NCBI RefSeq assembly: GCF_000166195.2
Contig: NZ_CM001403.1
Location: forward strand, 3,304,432-3,368,431
Reading direction: 5' to 3'
Origin: Mucilaginibacter paludis DSM 18603
GTDB taxonomy: Bacteria > Bacteroidota > Bacteroidia > Sphingobacteriales > Sphingobacteriaceae
Length of the DNA stretch: 64,000 bases
Shown: positions 6,447-15,403 of the stretch, in pieces
Numbering within the stretch: the stretch's first letter is position 1
Layout of the letters: each line of letters opens with the position of its first letter
The notes under the pieces: model-generated
Database searches by the model: none
The model's input: only the letters and a program-made list of their open reading frames with translations
Told to the model about the DNA's origin: nothing
Translations under genes and position numbers: made by a program

Positions 6447-9080
6447 TTAAGCAACTATTTCTTCAGCTTTTTTACTTTTCTTGGCAGCAGCAGGCTGGTT
6501 TCCTTCGTAAGCTTTAATGTAAATTTGTTTAAGCTCGCTAATTAAAGGATAACGTGGGTTGGCACCTGTACATTGATCGTCAAAAGCCTGTTCGGCCATG
6601 GTATCAACGGTAGCATAAAATTTGCTTTCGCTCACACCAAAATCTTTGATCGATTTAGGGATGCCTACTTTAACCTTCAGCTCTTCAATAGCCTTAATTA
6701 ACAATTCAACCTTTTCGCTTTCATCTTTTCCGCCCAGGTTAAGGTAATCGGCTATACGGGCATACCTCCATTTAGAGTTGGGGAATTTATTTTGGGCAAA
6801 GGCAGCTTGTTTACGTGGATTATCAACCGCGTTAAAACGAATCACCTCGCTAATCAGCATGGCATTGGCAACGCCGTGCGGCACATGGTGGGTAGCGCCC
6901 AATTTGTGAGCAAGCGAGTGGCATACGCCTAAAAATGCGTTTGCAAAAGCCATACCCGCTATGGTAGAGGCATGTGCCATTTTTTCGCGGGCCTTAATAT
7001 TGGTTGTTCCTTCGTTATAAGCATCGGGCAGGTATTTAAAAATCAACCTGATGGCTTCAAGAGCCAAACCATTGGTATACTCTGACGCCAGAATAGAAAC
7101 AAAGGCTTCCAAACCGTGAGTAAGGGCGTCAATTCCGGAAGCTGATGTAAGGCTTCTTGGCATGTTCATCATCAGTTCGGCATCAACAATAGCCATATCC
7201 GGTGTTAGCTCATAGTCGGCCAGCGGATATTTGATGTCTGTATTCTCGTCGGTTATTACGGCGAAAGGAGTAACCTCTGAGCCTGTACCGGCAGAAGTAG
7301 GTATGGCTACAAACATGGCCTTTTCGCCCATTTTAGGGAAAGTGTATACCCGTTTACGGATATCCATAAAGCGCATGGCCAAATCTTCAAATCTTTCCTG
7401 AGGATGCTCGTACAATACCCACATAATTTTGGCTGCATCCATTGGTGAACCGCCACCCAGGGCTATGATGGTATCAGGTTGAAAATTGATCATTTCGGCA
7501 GCGCCTTTGCGGGCTGTTGAAAGTGTAGGGTCGGGCTCAACCTCAAAATAAACGGTGTGTTCAATGCCTAACTCATCTAAAACTTTGGTGACATGTTCGG
7601 TAAAGCCGAGGGAATATAAAACCTTATCGGTTACAATAAAGGCGCGTTTTTTGCCCATCTCTCTCAGCTCGCGCAATGCTAATGGCAAGCATCCGTATTT
7701 AAAGTATACCTTTTCCGGCACCCGGAACCAGAGCATGTTTTCGCGTCTTTTTGCCACTGTTTTTATATTTAAAAGGTGTTTAACGCCTACGTTTTCTGAT
7801 ACCGAATTACCGCCCCAGCTGCCGCAACCCAGGGTGAGTGACGGAGATAGTTTGAAATTGAAAATATCGCCTATAGCACCTTGTGATGATGGCATGTTGA
7901 TGATGGTACGCCCGGTTTTCATAGCGGCGCTAAACTGATCAACCCTGGCCTGGCTTTTAACAGCATCGGTATAAAGTACAGAGGTATGGCCAAAGCCACC
8001 CAATTTTACCAGCCGTACGGCTTTGGCTACCGCTTCGTCGAAGTTTTTGGCGCGGTACATGGCTAAAACAGGGGAAAGTTTTTCGTGCGAAAATGGCTCT
8101 TCCAACTCAACAGACTGCACTTCGCCAATCAAAACCTTAGTTTCTTCGGGCACTGTTACCCCGGCAAGCGCGGCTATTTTAGCAGCAGACTGCCCCACGA
8201 TATTTGAGTTTAAGATGCCGTTGATCAGCAATACTGCGCCAACCTTACTGGTTTCTTCGGGGGTTAAAATGTACGCGCCGCGGTCAATAAATTCTTTTCT
8301 TACCTCTTCATAAATCTGGTCGAGCACAATTACACTTTGTTCTGAGGCGCAGATCATCCCGTTGTCAAATGTTTTTGAAAGCAGGATAGAATTAACGGCC
8401 ATTTTGAGGTGTGCGGTTTCGTCGATAATAGCAGGTGTATTGCCTGCACCTACGCCGATAGCTGGTTTGCCGGATGAATAAGCAGCTTTAACCATACCCG
8501 GGCCACCGGTAGCCAGAATCAGGTCGGCATTGGCCATTACAATTTGCGAAAGTTCAACGGTAGGCTCTTCAATCCATCCGATAATCCCCTCAGGGGCACC
8601 GGCTTTAACTGCGGCATCTAATACTATTTTTGCTGCCGCGATAGTTGATTTTTTAGCGCGCGGGTGCGGAGAGAATATAATGCCGTTACGTGTTTTTAAA
8701 GCGATAAGCGCCTTAAATATGGCGGTTGATGTAGGGTTGGTTGTAGGTACTACCGCCGCAACAACACCAATAGGCTCGGCTATTTTAACAATACCGAAGG
8801 CTTCGTCGGTTTCGATAACGCCACAGGTTTTTTCGTTTTTGTATTGGTTATAAATATTTTCAGAAGCAAAGTGATTCTTGATCACCTTATCTTCAACAAG
8901 GCCCATGCCTGTTTCGGCAACGGCCATTTTTGCAAGCTCAATCCTTGCGTTGTTGGCAGCAAGCGCAGCCTGTCTGAAAATTTCATCTACCTGTTCTTGC
9001 GTAAAGGTAGAGTACAACCTTTGGGCCTCCCTGATTTTTTCGATTTGCTGGATTAATTTTTCTGAATCTGTTGTTTTCAT
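6447..9080 (-). CDS. adhE: Bifunctional acetaldehyde-CoA/alcohol dehydrogenase
   Basis: AdhE reduces acetyl-CoA to acetaldehyde and then ethanol, using two NADH, which regenerates NAD+ during fermentation. The 877 aa are near the usual 870-890. The N-terminal aldehyde dehydrogenase half (about 1-440) has the catalytic cysteine in NGMICASEQS (about residue 245). The C-terminal iron-dependent alcohol dehydrogenase half (about 455-860) has GGGSPMDAAK, the GTGSEVTPFAVI segment and iron-ligand histidines in DALTHGLEAF, CHSLAHKLGA and HHVPHG. The protein probably forms spirosome filaments, as the family does. It stands beside pflA and pflB, which supply acetyl-CoA without oxygen. A 17-bp palindrome at 9164-9180 may control it. 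Confidence 0.96.
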   Translation of the reverse strand: MKTTDSEKLIQQIEKIREAQRLYSTFTQEQVDEIFRQAALAANNARIELAKMAVAETGMGLVEDKVIKNHFASENIYNQYKNEKTCGVIETDEAFGIVKIAEPIGVVAAVVPTTNPTSTAIFKALIALKTRNGIIFSPHPRAKKSTIAAAKIVLDAAVKAGAPEGIIGWIEEPTVELSQIVMANADLILATGGPGMVKAAYSSGKPAIGVGAGNTPAIIDETAHLKMAVNSILLSKTFDNGMICASEQSVIVLDQIYEEVRKEFIDRGAYILTPEETSKVGAVLLINGILNSNIVGQSAAKIAALAGVTVPEETKVLIGEVQSVELEEPFSHEKLSPVLAMYRAKNFDEAVAKAVRLVKLGGFGHTSVLYTDAVKSQARVDQFSAAMKTGRTIINMPSSQGAIGDIFNFKLSPSLTLGCGSWGGNSVSENVGVKHLLNIKTVAKRRENMLWFRVPEKVYFKYGCLPLALRELREMGKKRAFIVTDKVLYSLGFTEHVTKVLDELGIEHTVYFEVEPDPTLSTARKGAAEMINFQPDTIIALGGGSPMDAAKIMWVLYEHPQERFEDLAMRFMDIRKRVYTFPKMGEKAMFVAIPTSAGTGSEVTPFAVITDENTDIKYPLADYELTPDMAIVDAELMMNMPRSLTSASGIDALTHGLEAFVSILASEYTNGLALEAIRLIFKYLPDAYNEGTTNIKAREKMAHASTIAGMAFANAFLGVCHSLAHKLGATHHVPHGVANAMLISEVIRFNAVDNPRKQAAFAQNKFPNSKWRYARIADYLNLGGKDESEKVELLIKAIEELKVKVGIPKSIKDFGVSESKFYATVDTMAEQAFDDQCTGANPRYPLISELKQIYIKAYEGNQPAAAKKSKKAEEIVA

Positions 9081-9156
9081 AACTGTAATAATTAACCATT
9101 CTTAACGGACTATAATTTATAGATCCTTTGACCAATGGATGATTTGATTTATGAAA

Positions 9157-9180
9157 TAAAGGTAGTGTATAAAATACACT
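9157..9180 (-). promoter_or_regulatory. Candidate promoter and overlapping palindromic operator of adhE
   Basis: Bases 9164-9180 form a 7-3-7 palindrome (AGTGTAT-AAA-ATACACT). On the minus strand it is immediately followed by TACCTTTA (9157-9164), one mismatch from the TAnnTTTG element. A palindrome touching the -7 element would suit a repressor. TAGTGT-type half sites also occur upstream of pflA and pflB. The regulator is unknown. Confidence 0.4.
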
Positions 9181-9367
9181 AAGTAAATGACATTGATGGG
9201 GTCAAAATCATGATAATCAACATAAAACAACGTCTGGAAATAAACATAACAGCTTATGCCCATTAACTTGCCGCTTAAATGTGATTTTGTCGGTTAAATT
9301 AAAGTGACAAAGAACACTCATGCGGCCCTAAAGGCACAATAGCAAGATAAAACAGGGTTGTAATCGC

Positions 9368-10153
9368 TTACTTCAGGACCACATTTTCAAAATAACGATC
9401 AAAAATGCCTTTTGCCATCTGCTTAATTTCCACGGAAGGAGTCGGGGTATTTCTAAGCGGGTATTCCATCCCCATCATGGCCCACTTATGCATTCCTAAT
9501 TGATGGAAGGGAATGATTTCTACGCGGTCGACCGTTTTATAGTTAGTAAAATACCTGGCCCACTGTTCGATGTATTCAGGCTGATCGGTCCAGCCGGGCA
9601 CCAATACATACCTTAGCCACATCCGTTTGCCACTTTGTTCGCGGTAGGCGGCCAGGTCGAGCGTGTTTTTATTACTCTGGCCTGTTAGCTTAAGGTGCCA
9701 TTCGTTATCAATATGTTTTACATCGAGCAACAGCAAATCGGTATATTCTAATAAATGATGTACTTCCGGCGTATTTAAACGCCCGTTGCTATCCAGGCAG
9801 GTGTTTATACCCTGCTGGTGTAAAAGCTTAAAAAAGCTGGTGAGCTTGCTCCTTTGCAGTAGCGGCTCGCCGCCAGATACCGTTACGCCGCCTTCGGTTC
9901 CAAAGTAATTTTTTTCGCGCACGGCGCGTTTTACCAATTCGGTAATTTCAACCAACGATCCGCCTTTTACATCGATGGAATCCGGGTTATGACAATACAG
10001 GCAACGAAACTGGCAGCCCTGAACAAATACCACCATCCGGATGCCAGGCCCATCCTGGGTACCAAATGTTTCCAGGGAATGGATCCTCAAATGCTCAGGA
10101 TCGTTAATATTTAATTTAGCCGCATCAATATCCTGCAAAGGGAAATATAACAT
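9368..10153 (-). CDS. pflA: Pyruvate formate-lyase activating enzyme (radical SAM)
   Basis: PflA uses a [4Fe-4S] cluster and S-adenosylmethionine to put the glycyl radical on PflB. The cluster motif CxxxCxxC is seen as GCQFRCLYCHNPD (about residues 49-61), followed by the SAM-binding GGEPLLQ segment near residue 95. At 261 aa it is close to the E. coli enzyme (246), with a slightly longer N terminus. It lies downstream of pflB on the same strand with an 85-bp gap that holds a terminator, so part of its transcription may be attenuated or come from its own promoter. Assignment is firm. Confidence 0.94.
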   Translation of the reverse strand: MLYFPLQDIDAAKLNINDPEHLRIHSLETFGTQDGPGIRMVVFVQGCQFRCLYCHNPDSIDVKGGSLVEITELVKRAVREKNYFGTEGGVTVSGGEPLLQRSKLTSFFKLLHQQGINTCLDSNGRLNTPEVHHLLEYTDLLLLDVKHIDNEWHLKLTGQSNKNTLDLAAYREQSGKRMWLRYVLVPGWTDQPEYIEQWARYFTNYKTVDRVEIIPFHQLGMHKWAMMGMEYPLRNTPTPSVEIKQMAKGIFDRYFENVVLK

Positions 10154-10183
10154 CTTTGTTTTTAGTGTAAACTTAACATAAAA

Positions 10184-10213
10184 AAAGTCGGGCCGATATG
10201 CAGGCCCAACTTT
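10184..10213 (-). terminator. Intrinsic terminator between pflB and pflA
   Basis: On the minus strand GTTGGGCC pairs with GGCCCGAC (10203-10210 with 10187-10194, one G-T pair), extended by A-T pairs and followed by a T run. It sits 26 bp after pflB and ahead of pflA, so it should uncouple the two genes at least partly. Confidence 0.75.
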
Positions 10214-10238
10214 CTAACAAAATAAAACAACACTTATT

Positions 10239-12473
10239 TTACATACTTTCGTGGAAAGTCCGGGTAATTACCTCTAATTGATGTGCTCTGGATAACCTCA
10301 CAAAATTAACCGCGTAACCAGAAACCCTGATGGTTAATTGCGGGTAAAGTTCGGGATGCTCGTAGGCATCAATCAGGGTATTTCTGTCAAGCACGTTCAC
10401 ATTTAAGTGGTGAGCGCCTTGTTTAAAATAACCGCCCAATGTACCCACCAGGTTAGTAATCTGTTCGGCACGTGTAGCACCCAACGATTTAGGAACCATG
10501 GAGAACGTATTTGAAATACCATCCTGTGCATCCATATAACTCAGTTTACAAACCGAATTAAGGGAGGCTATGGCACCGGTGCAGTCACGCCCATGCATAG
10601 GGTTGGCGCCGGGAGCAAATGCCTCGCCGCTTTTCCGTCCATCGGGTGTAGCACCAGTGTTTGTGCCATACATCACGTTGGATGTAATTGTTAACAGGGA
10701 TAAGGTAGGTGTAGAGTTTTTGTAAGTAGCATGCTTACGAAGCTCGCCAATAAAATAATGGGTTACTTCTTCGGCAATACTGTCTACGCGGTCGTCGTCA
10801 TTACCAAACTGCGGGTATTCACCTTCAATGGTAAAATCAACGGTAAGGCCTTTTTCGTTACGTACAGGTGTTACCTTGGCATATTTAATAGCAGCCAAAG
10901 AGTCGGCTATAATTGAAATACCGGCTGCGCCATAAGCGATATCAATATGCGGATCGGTATCAACAAAGGCCATCTGAGCTCTTTCGTAGTAATATTTATC
11001 GTGCATGTAGTGGATGATAAACATGGCTTTGGCATACACCCTGGCTAAATCGCTCAAAGTACGTTTAAACAGATCCATCACCAATACATAGTCAAGCGTG
11101 CCGTCAGGCAGGGTAGGGATATTTTTGATCACTTCAAGGCCATCGTGCTCTTCCCTTCCTCCGTTTAAGGCTATCAATAAGGCCTTAGGCAGGTTGGCGC
11201 GGGCACCAAAATGCTGTATTGATTTGCCTATTTCCTGATAGGATACACAGCAGGCAATTCCGTAATCGTCAGATCCGCGTGTTTCGCGCATCAGGTCATC
11301 GTTTTCATACTGGATTGATGAAGTATCGATTGATATTTGCGCACAGAATTTTTTGAACCCTTCGGGAAGATAATCCGACCAAAGTACAGTCAGGTTAGGT
11401 TCGGGTGATGGGCCCAGGTTATATAGGGTTTGCAAAAAGCGGAACGATGTACGGCTAACCTTAGTGCGGCCGTCGTGTAAAATACCACCTAACGATTCGG
11501 TAACCCAAACCGGATCGCCACCAAAAATTTCGTCATAAGAGCCCGGGCGCAGGTGGCGTACCAGCCGCAACTTCATTACAAACTGGTCAATCAGTTCCTG
11601 AGCACCTTCTTCGTCAAGCAAGCCGGCTTCGATATCCCTTTCTATATAAATATCCAGGAAGGATGATACGTTACCTAACGACATGGCGGCACCATCCTGC
11701 TCTTTAATGGCAGCAAGGTAGGCAAAGTAAATCCATTGTACGGCTTCGGTAGCATTTTCTGCAGGGCGGCTCAAATCAAAACCATAAGTGGCGCCCATTT
11801 GCTGAACATCGTTTAAAGCGCTGATCTGCGAATTAATTTCTTCGCGCAAACGTACCTTATGTTCAGTCATCTGGCCATCAATTTTAACCAGGTCGGCTTT
11901 TTTGGCTTTAATCAGTTGTGCAATACCGTATAAGGCAAGGCGGCGATAATCGCCGATGATACGGCCACGGGCATAATTATCAGGCAAACCTGTTAAAAGG
12001 TGTTTTGAGCGGAAGGCGCGTATTTCAGCATCATAAGCATTAAAAACACCTTCATTGTGATTTTTAGCATAGTTAAAAATATCAACAACTCTTTCTGAAA
12101 CAGTTAGGCCACGCTCTTTAACAGCCGACTCTACCAACTTAATACCGCCGAAAGGTTTCATGGCGCGTTTAAGCAACTGGTCTGTTTGGAGGCCTACAAT
12201 TACTTCATCATCCTGTTTAATATAACCGGGCGCAAAAGCGGTGATTGTTGAAATGGTATCGGTATCGATAGCTAAAATGCCTTTGTTTTCGCGCTCCTGT
12301 AACAAGGATACTTTACAGGCATCCCAAAGCCTGGTGGTGCGGGCAGATGGCCCTTGTAAGAAAGACGAATCCCCTGTATAAGGCCTTATGTTTTTTATAA
12401 CAAAGTCATAAACATTAATTGTTTTATTCCAGTCTCCTGTTTGGAATGGAATAGCTGTAACATCTGTTTTCAT
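10239..12473 (-). CDS. pflB: Formate C-acetyltransferase (pyruvate formate-lyase)
   Basis: This glycyl-radical enzyme cleaves pyruvate with CoA into acetyl-CoA and formate in anaerobic metabolism. The catalytic cysteine pair is present in [10 protein letters not shown] (about residues 410-420). The glycyl radical site is in [10 protein letters not shown] near the C terminus, with Asn where E. coli has Arg after the AV. The end [10 protein letters not shown] matches the family. The length of 744 aa compares with 760 in E. coli. TACATTTG on the minus strand at 12496-12503 matches the Bacteroidota -7 element. Together with adhE and pflA it forms a complete pyruvate-to-ethanol/formate branch. Confidence 0.96.
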   Translation of the reverse strand: MKTDVTAIPFQTGDWNKTINVYDFVIKNIRPYTGDSSFLQGPSARTTRLWDACKVSLLQERENKGILAIDTDTISTITAFAPGYIKQDDEVIVGLQTDQLLKRAMKPFGGIKLVESAVKERGLTVSERVVDIFNYAKNHNEGVFNAYDAEIRAFRSKHLLTGLPDNYARGRIIGDYRRLALYGIAQLIKAKKADLVKIDGQMTEHKVRLREEINSQISALNDVQQMGATYGFDLSRPAENATEAVQWIYFAYLAAIKEQDGAAMSLGNVSSFLDIYIERDIEAGLLDEEGAQELIDQFVMKLRLVRHLRPGSYDEIFGGDPVWVTESLGGILHDGRTKVSRTSFRFLQTLYNLGPSPEPNLTVLWSDYLPEGFKKFCAQISIDTSSIQYENDDLMRETRGSDDYGIACCVSYQEIGKSIQHFGARANLPKALLIALNGGREEHDGLEVIKNIPTLPDGTLDYVLVMDLFKRTLSDLARVYAKAMFIIHYMHDKYYYERAQMAFVDTDPHIDIAYGAAGISIIADSLAAIKYAKVTPVRNEKGLTVDFTIEGEYPQFGNDDDRVDSIAEEVTHYFIGELRKHATYKNSTPTLSLLTITSNVMYGTNTGATPDGRKSGEAFAPGANPMHGRDCTGAIASLNSVCKLSYMDAQDGISNTFSMVPKSLGATRAEQITNLVGTLGGYFKQGAHHLNVNVLDRNTLIDAYEHPELYPQLTIRVSGYAVNFVRLSRAHQLEVITRTFHESM

Positions 12474-12805
12474 ACTCTAAGTGTTAATTATACCCCAAAT
12501 GTATGGCGGCTTTTCAGGGAGAAGAATGACGGCAATCACTAATTAAATATTAATAAAAATTATTAGCATTTATATTGTAAACACTAAAGTAAATAGCAGA
12601 AATAATAATTTGTGATAGTTATTTTGCTTGTTTTTTAACATATTGACAATTTAAAAAAGCGATTTTTTTGTGCAGTTAATGTATAAAGAGCTACTACTCT
12701 GGGGTATTAATCATCGCGCCGGACTTGAGGCTTGAGTCAGGATCCGGAAGTGAAACAGGCGCCCCCACTTAGTACTACCGGCTCGAGACCGATACTGGTT
12801 TTTAC
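12474..12805. other. Intergenic region upstream of pflB
   Basis: About 330 bp without a convincing gene. It holds the pflB -7 element (CAAATGTA on the + strand, 12496-12503), an AT-rich tract at 12540-12680 and a TAGTGT-type half site (ACACTAA, 12581-12587). The last part (12720-12800) is GC-richer, with a partial GACTTGAG/GCTTGAG repetition, and I cannot assign it. Confidence 0.6.
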
Positions 12806-12840
12806 AAAAAAAAGCACCGGCCCTTTCACCAGCCGATGCT
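12806..12840 (-). terminator. Intrinsic terminator of the OFA-type transporter
   Basis: On the minus strand AGCATCGGC pairs with GCCGGTGCT (one G-T or mismatch) around an 11-nt loop and is followed by eight T. It lies 30 bp beyond the transporter stop. Confidence 0.8.
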
Positions 12841-12869
12841 CACTATTTGATTTAAACACACACTCTCTC

Positions 12870-14168
12870 TCAATCCATAAATTCGGTAACATTCATGTCC
12901 ACATAGTCACCCATTAACTCTTCCAGCAGTTTTTTTTCCGCCTTCAGTTTTTTAATTTCTTTTTTCAACATAAAGGATATTATCAGTGCCACTACCAGTA
13001 GGCCTGCAAAACAATACAAACTTCCGTTATAGCTATTGGTAGCCGTGCGGATCATAGCGGCAAATAAAGGGCCTGCTAAGCCTGCAGCAGCCCATGCTGT
13101 AAGGATATAACCCAGGATAGCACCAATTTCTTTTGTGCCAAACATATCGCCGATGTACGCGGCCAGTGTTGAGTAACCACCGCCATAGCAGGATATAATT
13201 AAAAATATAACTGCCTGGAAAATAATAGCGTTTGATATATTAGGGATAAGCAAGAATGCAAGGATCTGGATACCCAAAAGCATGGAGAAGGTATTTGGCC
13301 TGCCCACATAATCTGATAGCGACGACCAGCCAATGCGTCCACCGCCGTTAAATATACCCATAAAACCAACCATGGCCGCTGCGGCTACAGGGCTTAAACC
13401 TGCAACTTCCTGCGCCATGGGCGATGCTGCCGAAATAATAGCTATTCCGCAACTGATATTGATGAAAAGCATGGTCCAGAGGTACCAGAAGCGCCGGGTT
13501 TTAATAGCCTCGTTAGCACTTAGTTGAGAAAGATCGGTATCGGCTTCTTTTTTGCCTGTTTCGGCGGCAACCTTCATCCCTTCGGGCAACCAGCCTTCGG
13601 GTGGCGGGGTAAGGTAACGCGAGGATGCAAATATCACTACAAAATAAATACTCCCCATGATAAAGAAGGTATTGGCAATACCTACAGTTGCAATAAGCTT
13701 AACAATAAGTGGCCCGCTTACCAATGCTGCAAAACCAAAGCCCATAATGGCCAGGCCGGTTGCCAGTCCCCTTTTGTCTGGAAACCATTTAACCAGTGTA
13801 GCTACCGGCGTGATGTAGCCTATACCAAGGCCAACACCACCAATAATACCGTAAGATACATATAACAAGGGTAACGATGCCAGGTGTACGGCAAGGCCCG
13901 AGCCCACTATGCCAAGTCCGAACAAAATGGCTGTAAGCAAACCGGATTTCCGGGGACCATATTTTTCAAGAAAATGGCCTAAAAAAGCTGCCGACAGGCC
14001 CAGGCAAAATATAGCGAGGCTAAAAGTAAACTGTGTTTCTTTTAAACTCCAGCCAAATTTTTCTATTAGGGGTTTGGTGTATACGCTCCAGGCATATACC
14101 GAGCCGATTGATAGGTGTATCCCTACAGCAGATGCCGCAACCAACCACCTGTTTTTTACCTTACTCAT
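12870..14168 (-). CDS. MFS transporter, oxalate/formate antiporter (OFA) family
   Basis: This 12-helix major facilitator of the OFA family has 432 aa from the chosen start (MSKVKNRW; an in-frame ATG eight codons earlier is less likely). The family pattern is clear: SIGSVYAWSVYTKPL near the N terminus, FLEKYGPRKSG in loop 2-3 and GLATGLAIMGFG in helix 5. The second half has GIFNGGGRIGWSSLSDYVGR. OFA members exchange oxalate/formate or carry monocarboxylates such as lactate. Its place next to pflB/pflA/adhE suggests formate or another fermentation acid as substrate, which is inference. The C terminus is a charged, partly coiled tail. Confidence 0.82.
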   Translation of the reverse strand: MSKVKNRWLVAASAVGIHLSIGSVYAWSVYTKPLIEKFGWSLKETQFTFSLAIFCLGLSAAFLGHFLEKYGPRKSGLLTAILFGLGIVGSGLAVHLASLPLLYVSYGIIGGVGLGIGYITPVATLVKWFPDKRGLATGLAIMGFGFAALVSGPLIVKLIATVGIANTFFIMGSIYFVVIFASSRYLTPPPEGWLPEGMKVAAETGKKEADTDLSQLSANEAIKTRRFWYLWTMLFINISCGIAIISAASPMAQEVAGLSPVAAAAMVGFMGIFNGGGRIGWSSLSDYVGRPNTFSMLLGIQILAFLLIPNISNAIIFQAVIFLIISCYGGGYSTLAAYIGDMFGTKEIGAILGYILTAWAAAGLAGPLFAAMIRTATNSYNGSLYCFAGLLVVALIISFMLKKEIKKLKAEKKLLEELMGDYVDMNVTEFMD

Positions 14169-14306
14169 GTTTTTATAAATTAATGAACGCACAAAGTAAG
14201 GGCCGCCGCATGGGCTAAAAAATGATGTTTGTCAGGATTATAATTGATTTGAATTTTATTTATTGATATGATAGGTAAAATTGAAACTGGATAGCAATTT
14301 TATACC

Positions 14307-14420
14307 GTGAAAGAACATACCTCAATTGGTTGGTACGATGGCATTATAAACCAGGTATACTTCCCACGCATACTTGAACTGAAAGATAAATTACCATGGA
14401 GATATAATTTTCTTTTATAG
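14307..14420 (+). CDS. Possible 37-aa ORF
   Basis: A GTG-initiated frame encodes a peptide with protein-like composition (segments IGWYDGIINQVYF and LPWRYNFLL). It lies in a gap between divergent genes. There is no recognised family, no clear ribosome site and no visible conservation, so it may be chance or the remnant of a lost gene. Confidence 0.22.
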   Translation: MKEHTSIGWYDGIINQVYFPRILELKDKLPWRYNFLL

Positions 14421-14469
14421 TTTAAAAACTTAACCAATAAAATAATGTTATTCATACAAAAAAAATCCT

Positions 14470-15057
14470 ATGAAAAAGTTAAGTTATTTATTGATGATTG
14501 CAGCTGTTGCTGTATCTGTTGAGGCTTGTAATGGCCCGGCCAAAGATGCCAAAGAAAATGCCGACAGTTTAAACAAAACCAAGGACACTACATCCAACGC
14601 TATGAATACAGGTGGTATAGCGGTTACCAATGATGATGCTAAATTTGCCACAGCTGCCGCTAACGGTGGTATGGCCGAAGTTGCTTTAGGAAAATTAGCT
14701 TTAACCAAAACCAGCAACGCACAAATTAAAGACTTTGCAACCATGATGGTTGCCGATCACGGTAAAGCCAACGATGAGTTGATGGCGATAGCTAAAGAAA
14801 AAAACATTACTTTACCAGCCGCTGTTGATGCGGATCATCAGAAAAAAATGGATGACCTGACTAAATTAACCGGCAAAGATTTTGACAAGGCCTATGTTGA
14901 CGCTATGGTTGACGGGCACAAAAAGACTCTCGATTTGATGAAAGACGAAGCAAAAGACGGAAAAGATGCCGAATTGAAGGGTTTCGCCGCAAAAACTGCT
15001 CCCGTGGTGCAAACTCATCTGGAAGCTATCAACAAAATTCATGATAGCATGAAATAA
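14470..15057 (+). CDS. DUF4142 lipoprotein
   Basis: This exported 195-aa lipoprotein has a signal peptide with lipobox VEAC (Cys near residue 20), then an Asp/Lys/Asn-rich linker (about 21-50). A four-helix DUF4142 domain follows, related to ferritin-like bundles. Domain marks are EVALGKLALTKTSN, IKDFATMMVADHGKAND and the closing helix VVQTHLEAINKIHD. The function of the family is not established; members are often stress-induced and lie in the envelope. It is monocistronic with a strong terminator directly after it. Confidence 0.85.
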   Translation: MKKLSYLLMIAAVAVSVEACNGPAKDAKENADSLNKTKDTTSNAMNTGGIAVTNDDAKFATAAANGGMAEVALGKLALTKTSNAQIKDFATMMVADHGKANDELMAIAKEKNITLPAAVDADHQKKMDDLTKLTGKDFDKAYVDAMVDGHKKTLDLMKDEAKDGKDAELKGFAAKTAPVVQTHLEAINKIHDSMK

Positions 15058-15092
15058 TTCTGCGGAATAACATACAGCAGAACGTATTTATA

Positions 15093-15124
15093 AAAACGAT
15101 GGAGGAAATTCCATCGTTTTTTTT
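15093..15124 (+). terminator. Intrinsic terminator of the DUF4142 gene
   Basis: A perfect 11-bp stem (AAAACGATGGA with TCCATCGTTTT, 15093-15103 and 15110-15120) with a 6-nt loop is followed by further T residues. Confidence 0.85.
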
Positions 15125-15156
15125 ATTCAAGCCGACTTGGGTATCGGTGCTGATTT

Positions 15157-15288
15157 ATGGAAGATTTTTTTGCGTTAACCAGCAGTAAGCACTTTTCGGA
15201 GCTTGAAAAGCAGCTTTGCCTGGTTAGTATCATCCTGATTTTTTTATTATCAAGGATCATCCCCAATATTAGCGATCAAGTATATTGA
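15157..15288 (+). CDS. Possible 43-aa membrane peptide ORF
   Basis: An ATG frame encodes a peptide with a charged first half (SSKHFSELEKQ) and a hydrophobic second half (LVSIILIFLLSRIIP). It sits in the 345-bp gap between the DUF4142 terminator and the hybrid kinase. No family is recognised, and the support is only composition and an intact frame. Confidence 0.28.
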   Translation: MEDFFALTSSKHFSELEKQLCLVSIILIFLLSRIIPNISDQVY

Positions 15289-15403
15289 TTTGCCGGCGCG
15301 AATTAATAGTGTGATGCTTTCACTTCCCTCTTCATGCTTATAATAAGTTAAAAACTTAACCTAAGGTTAACAACAAGGTATTGGTTTTTGCGTAAAATTA
15401 CCC

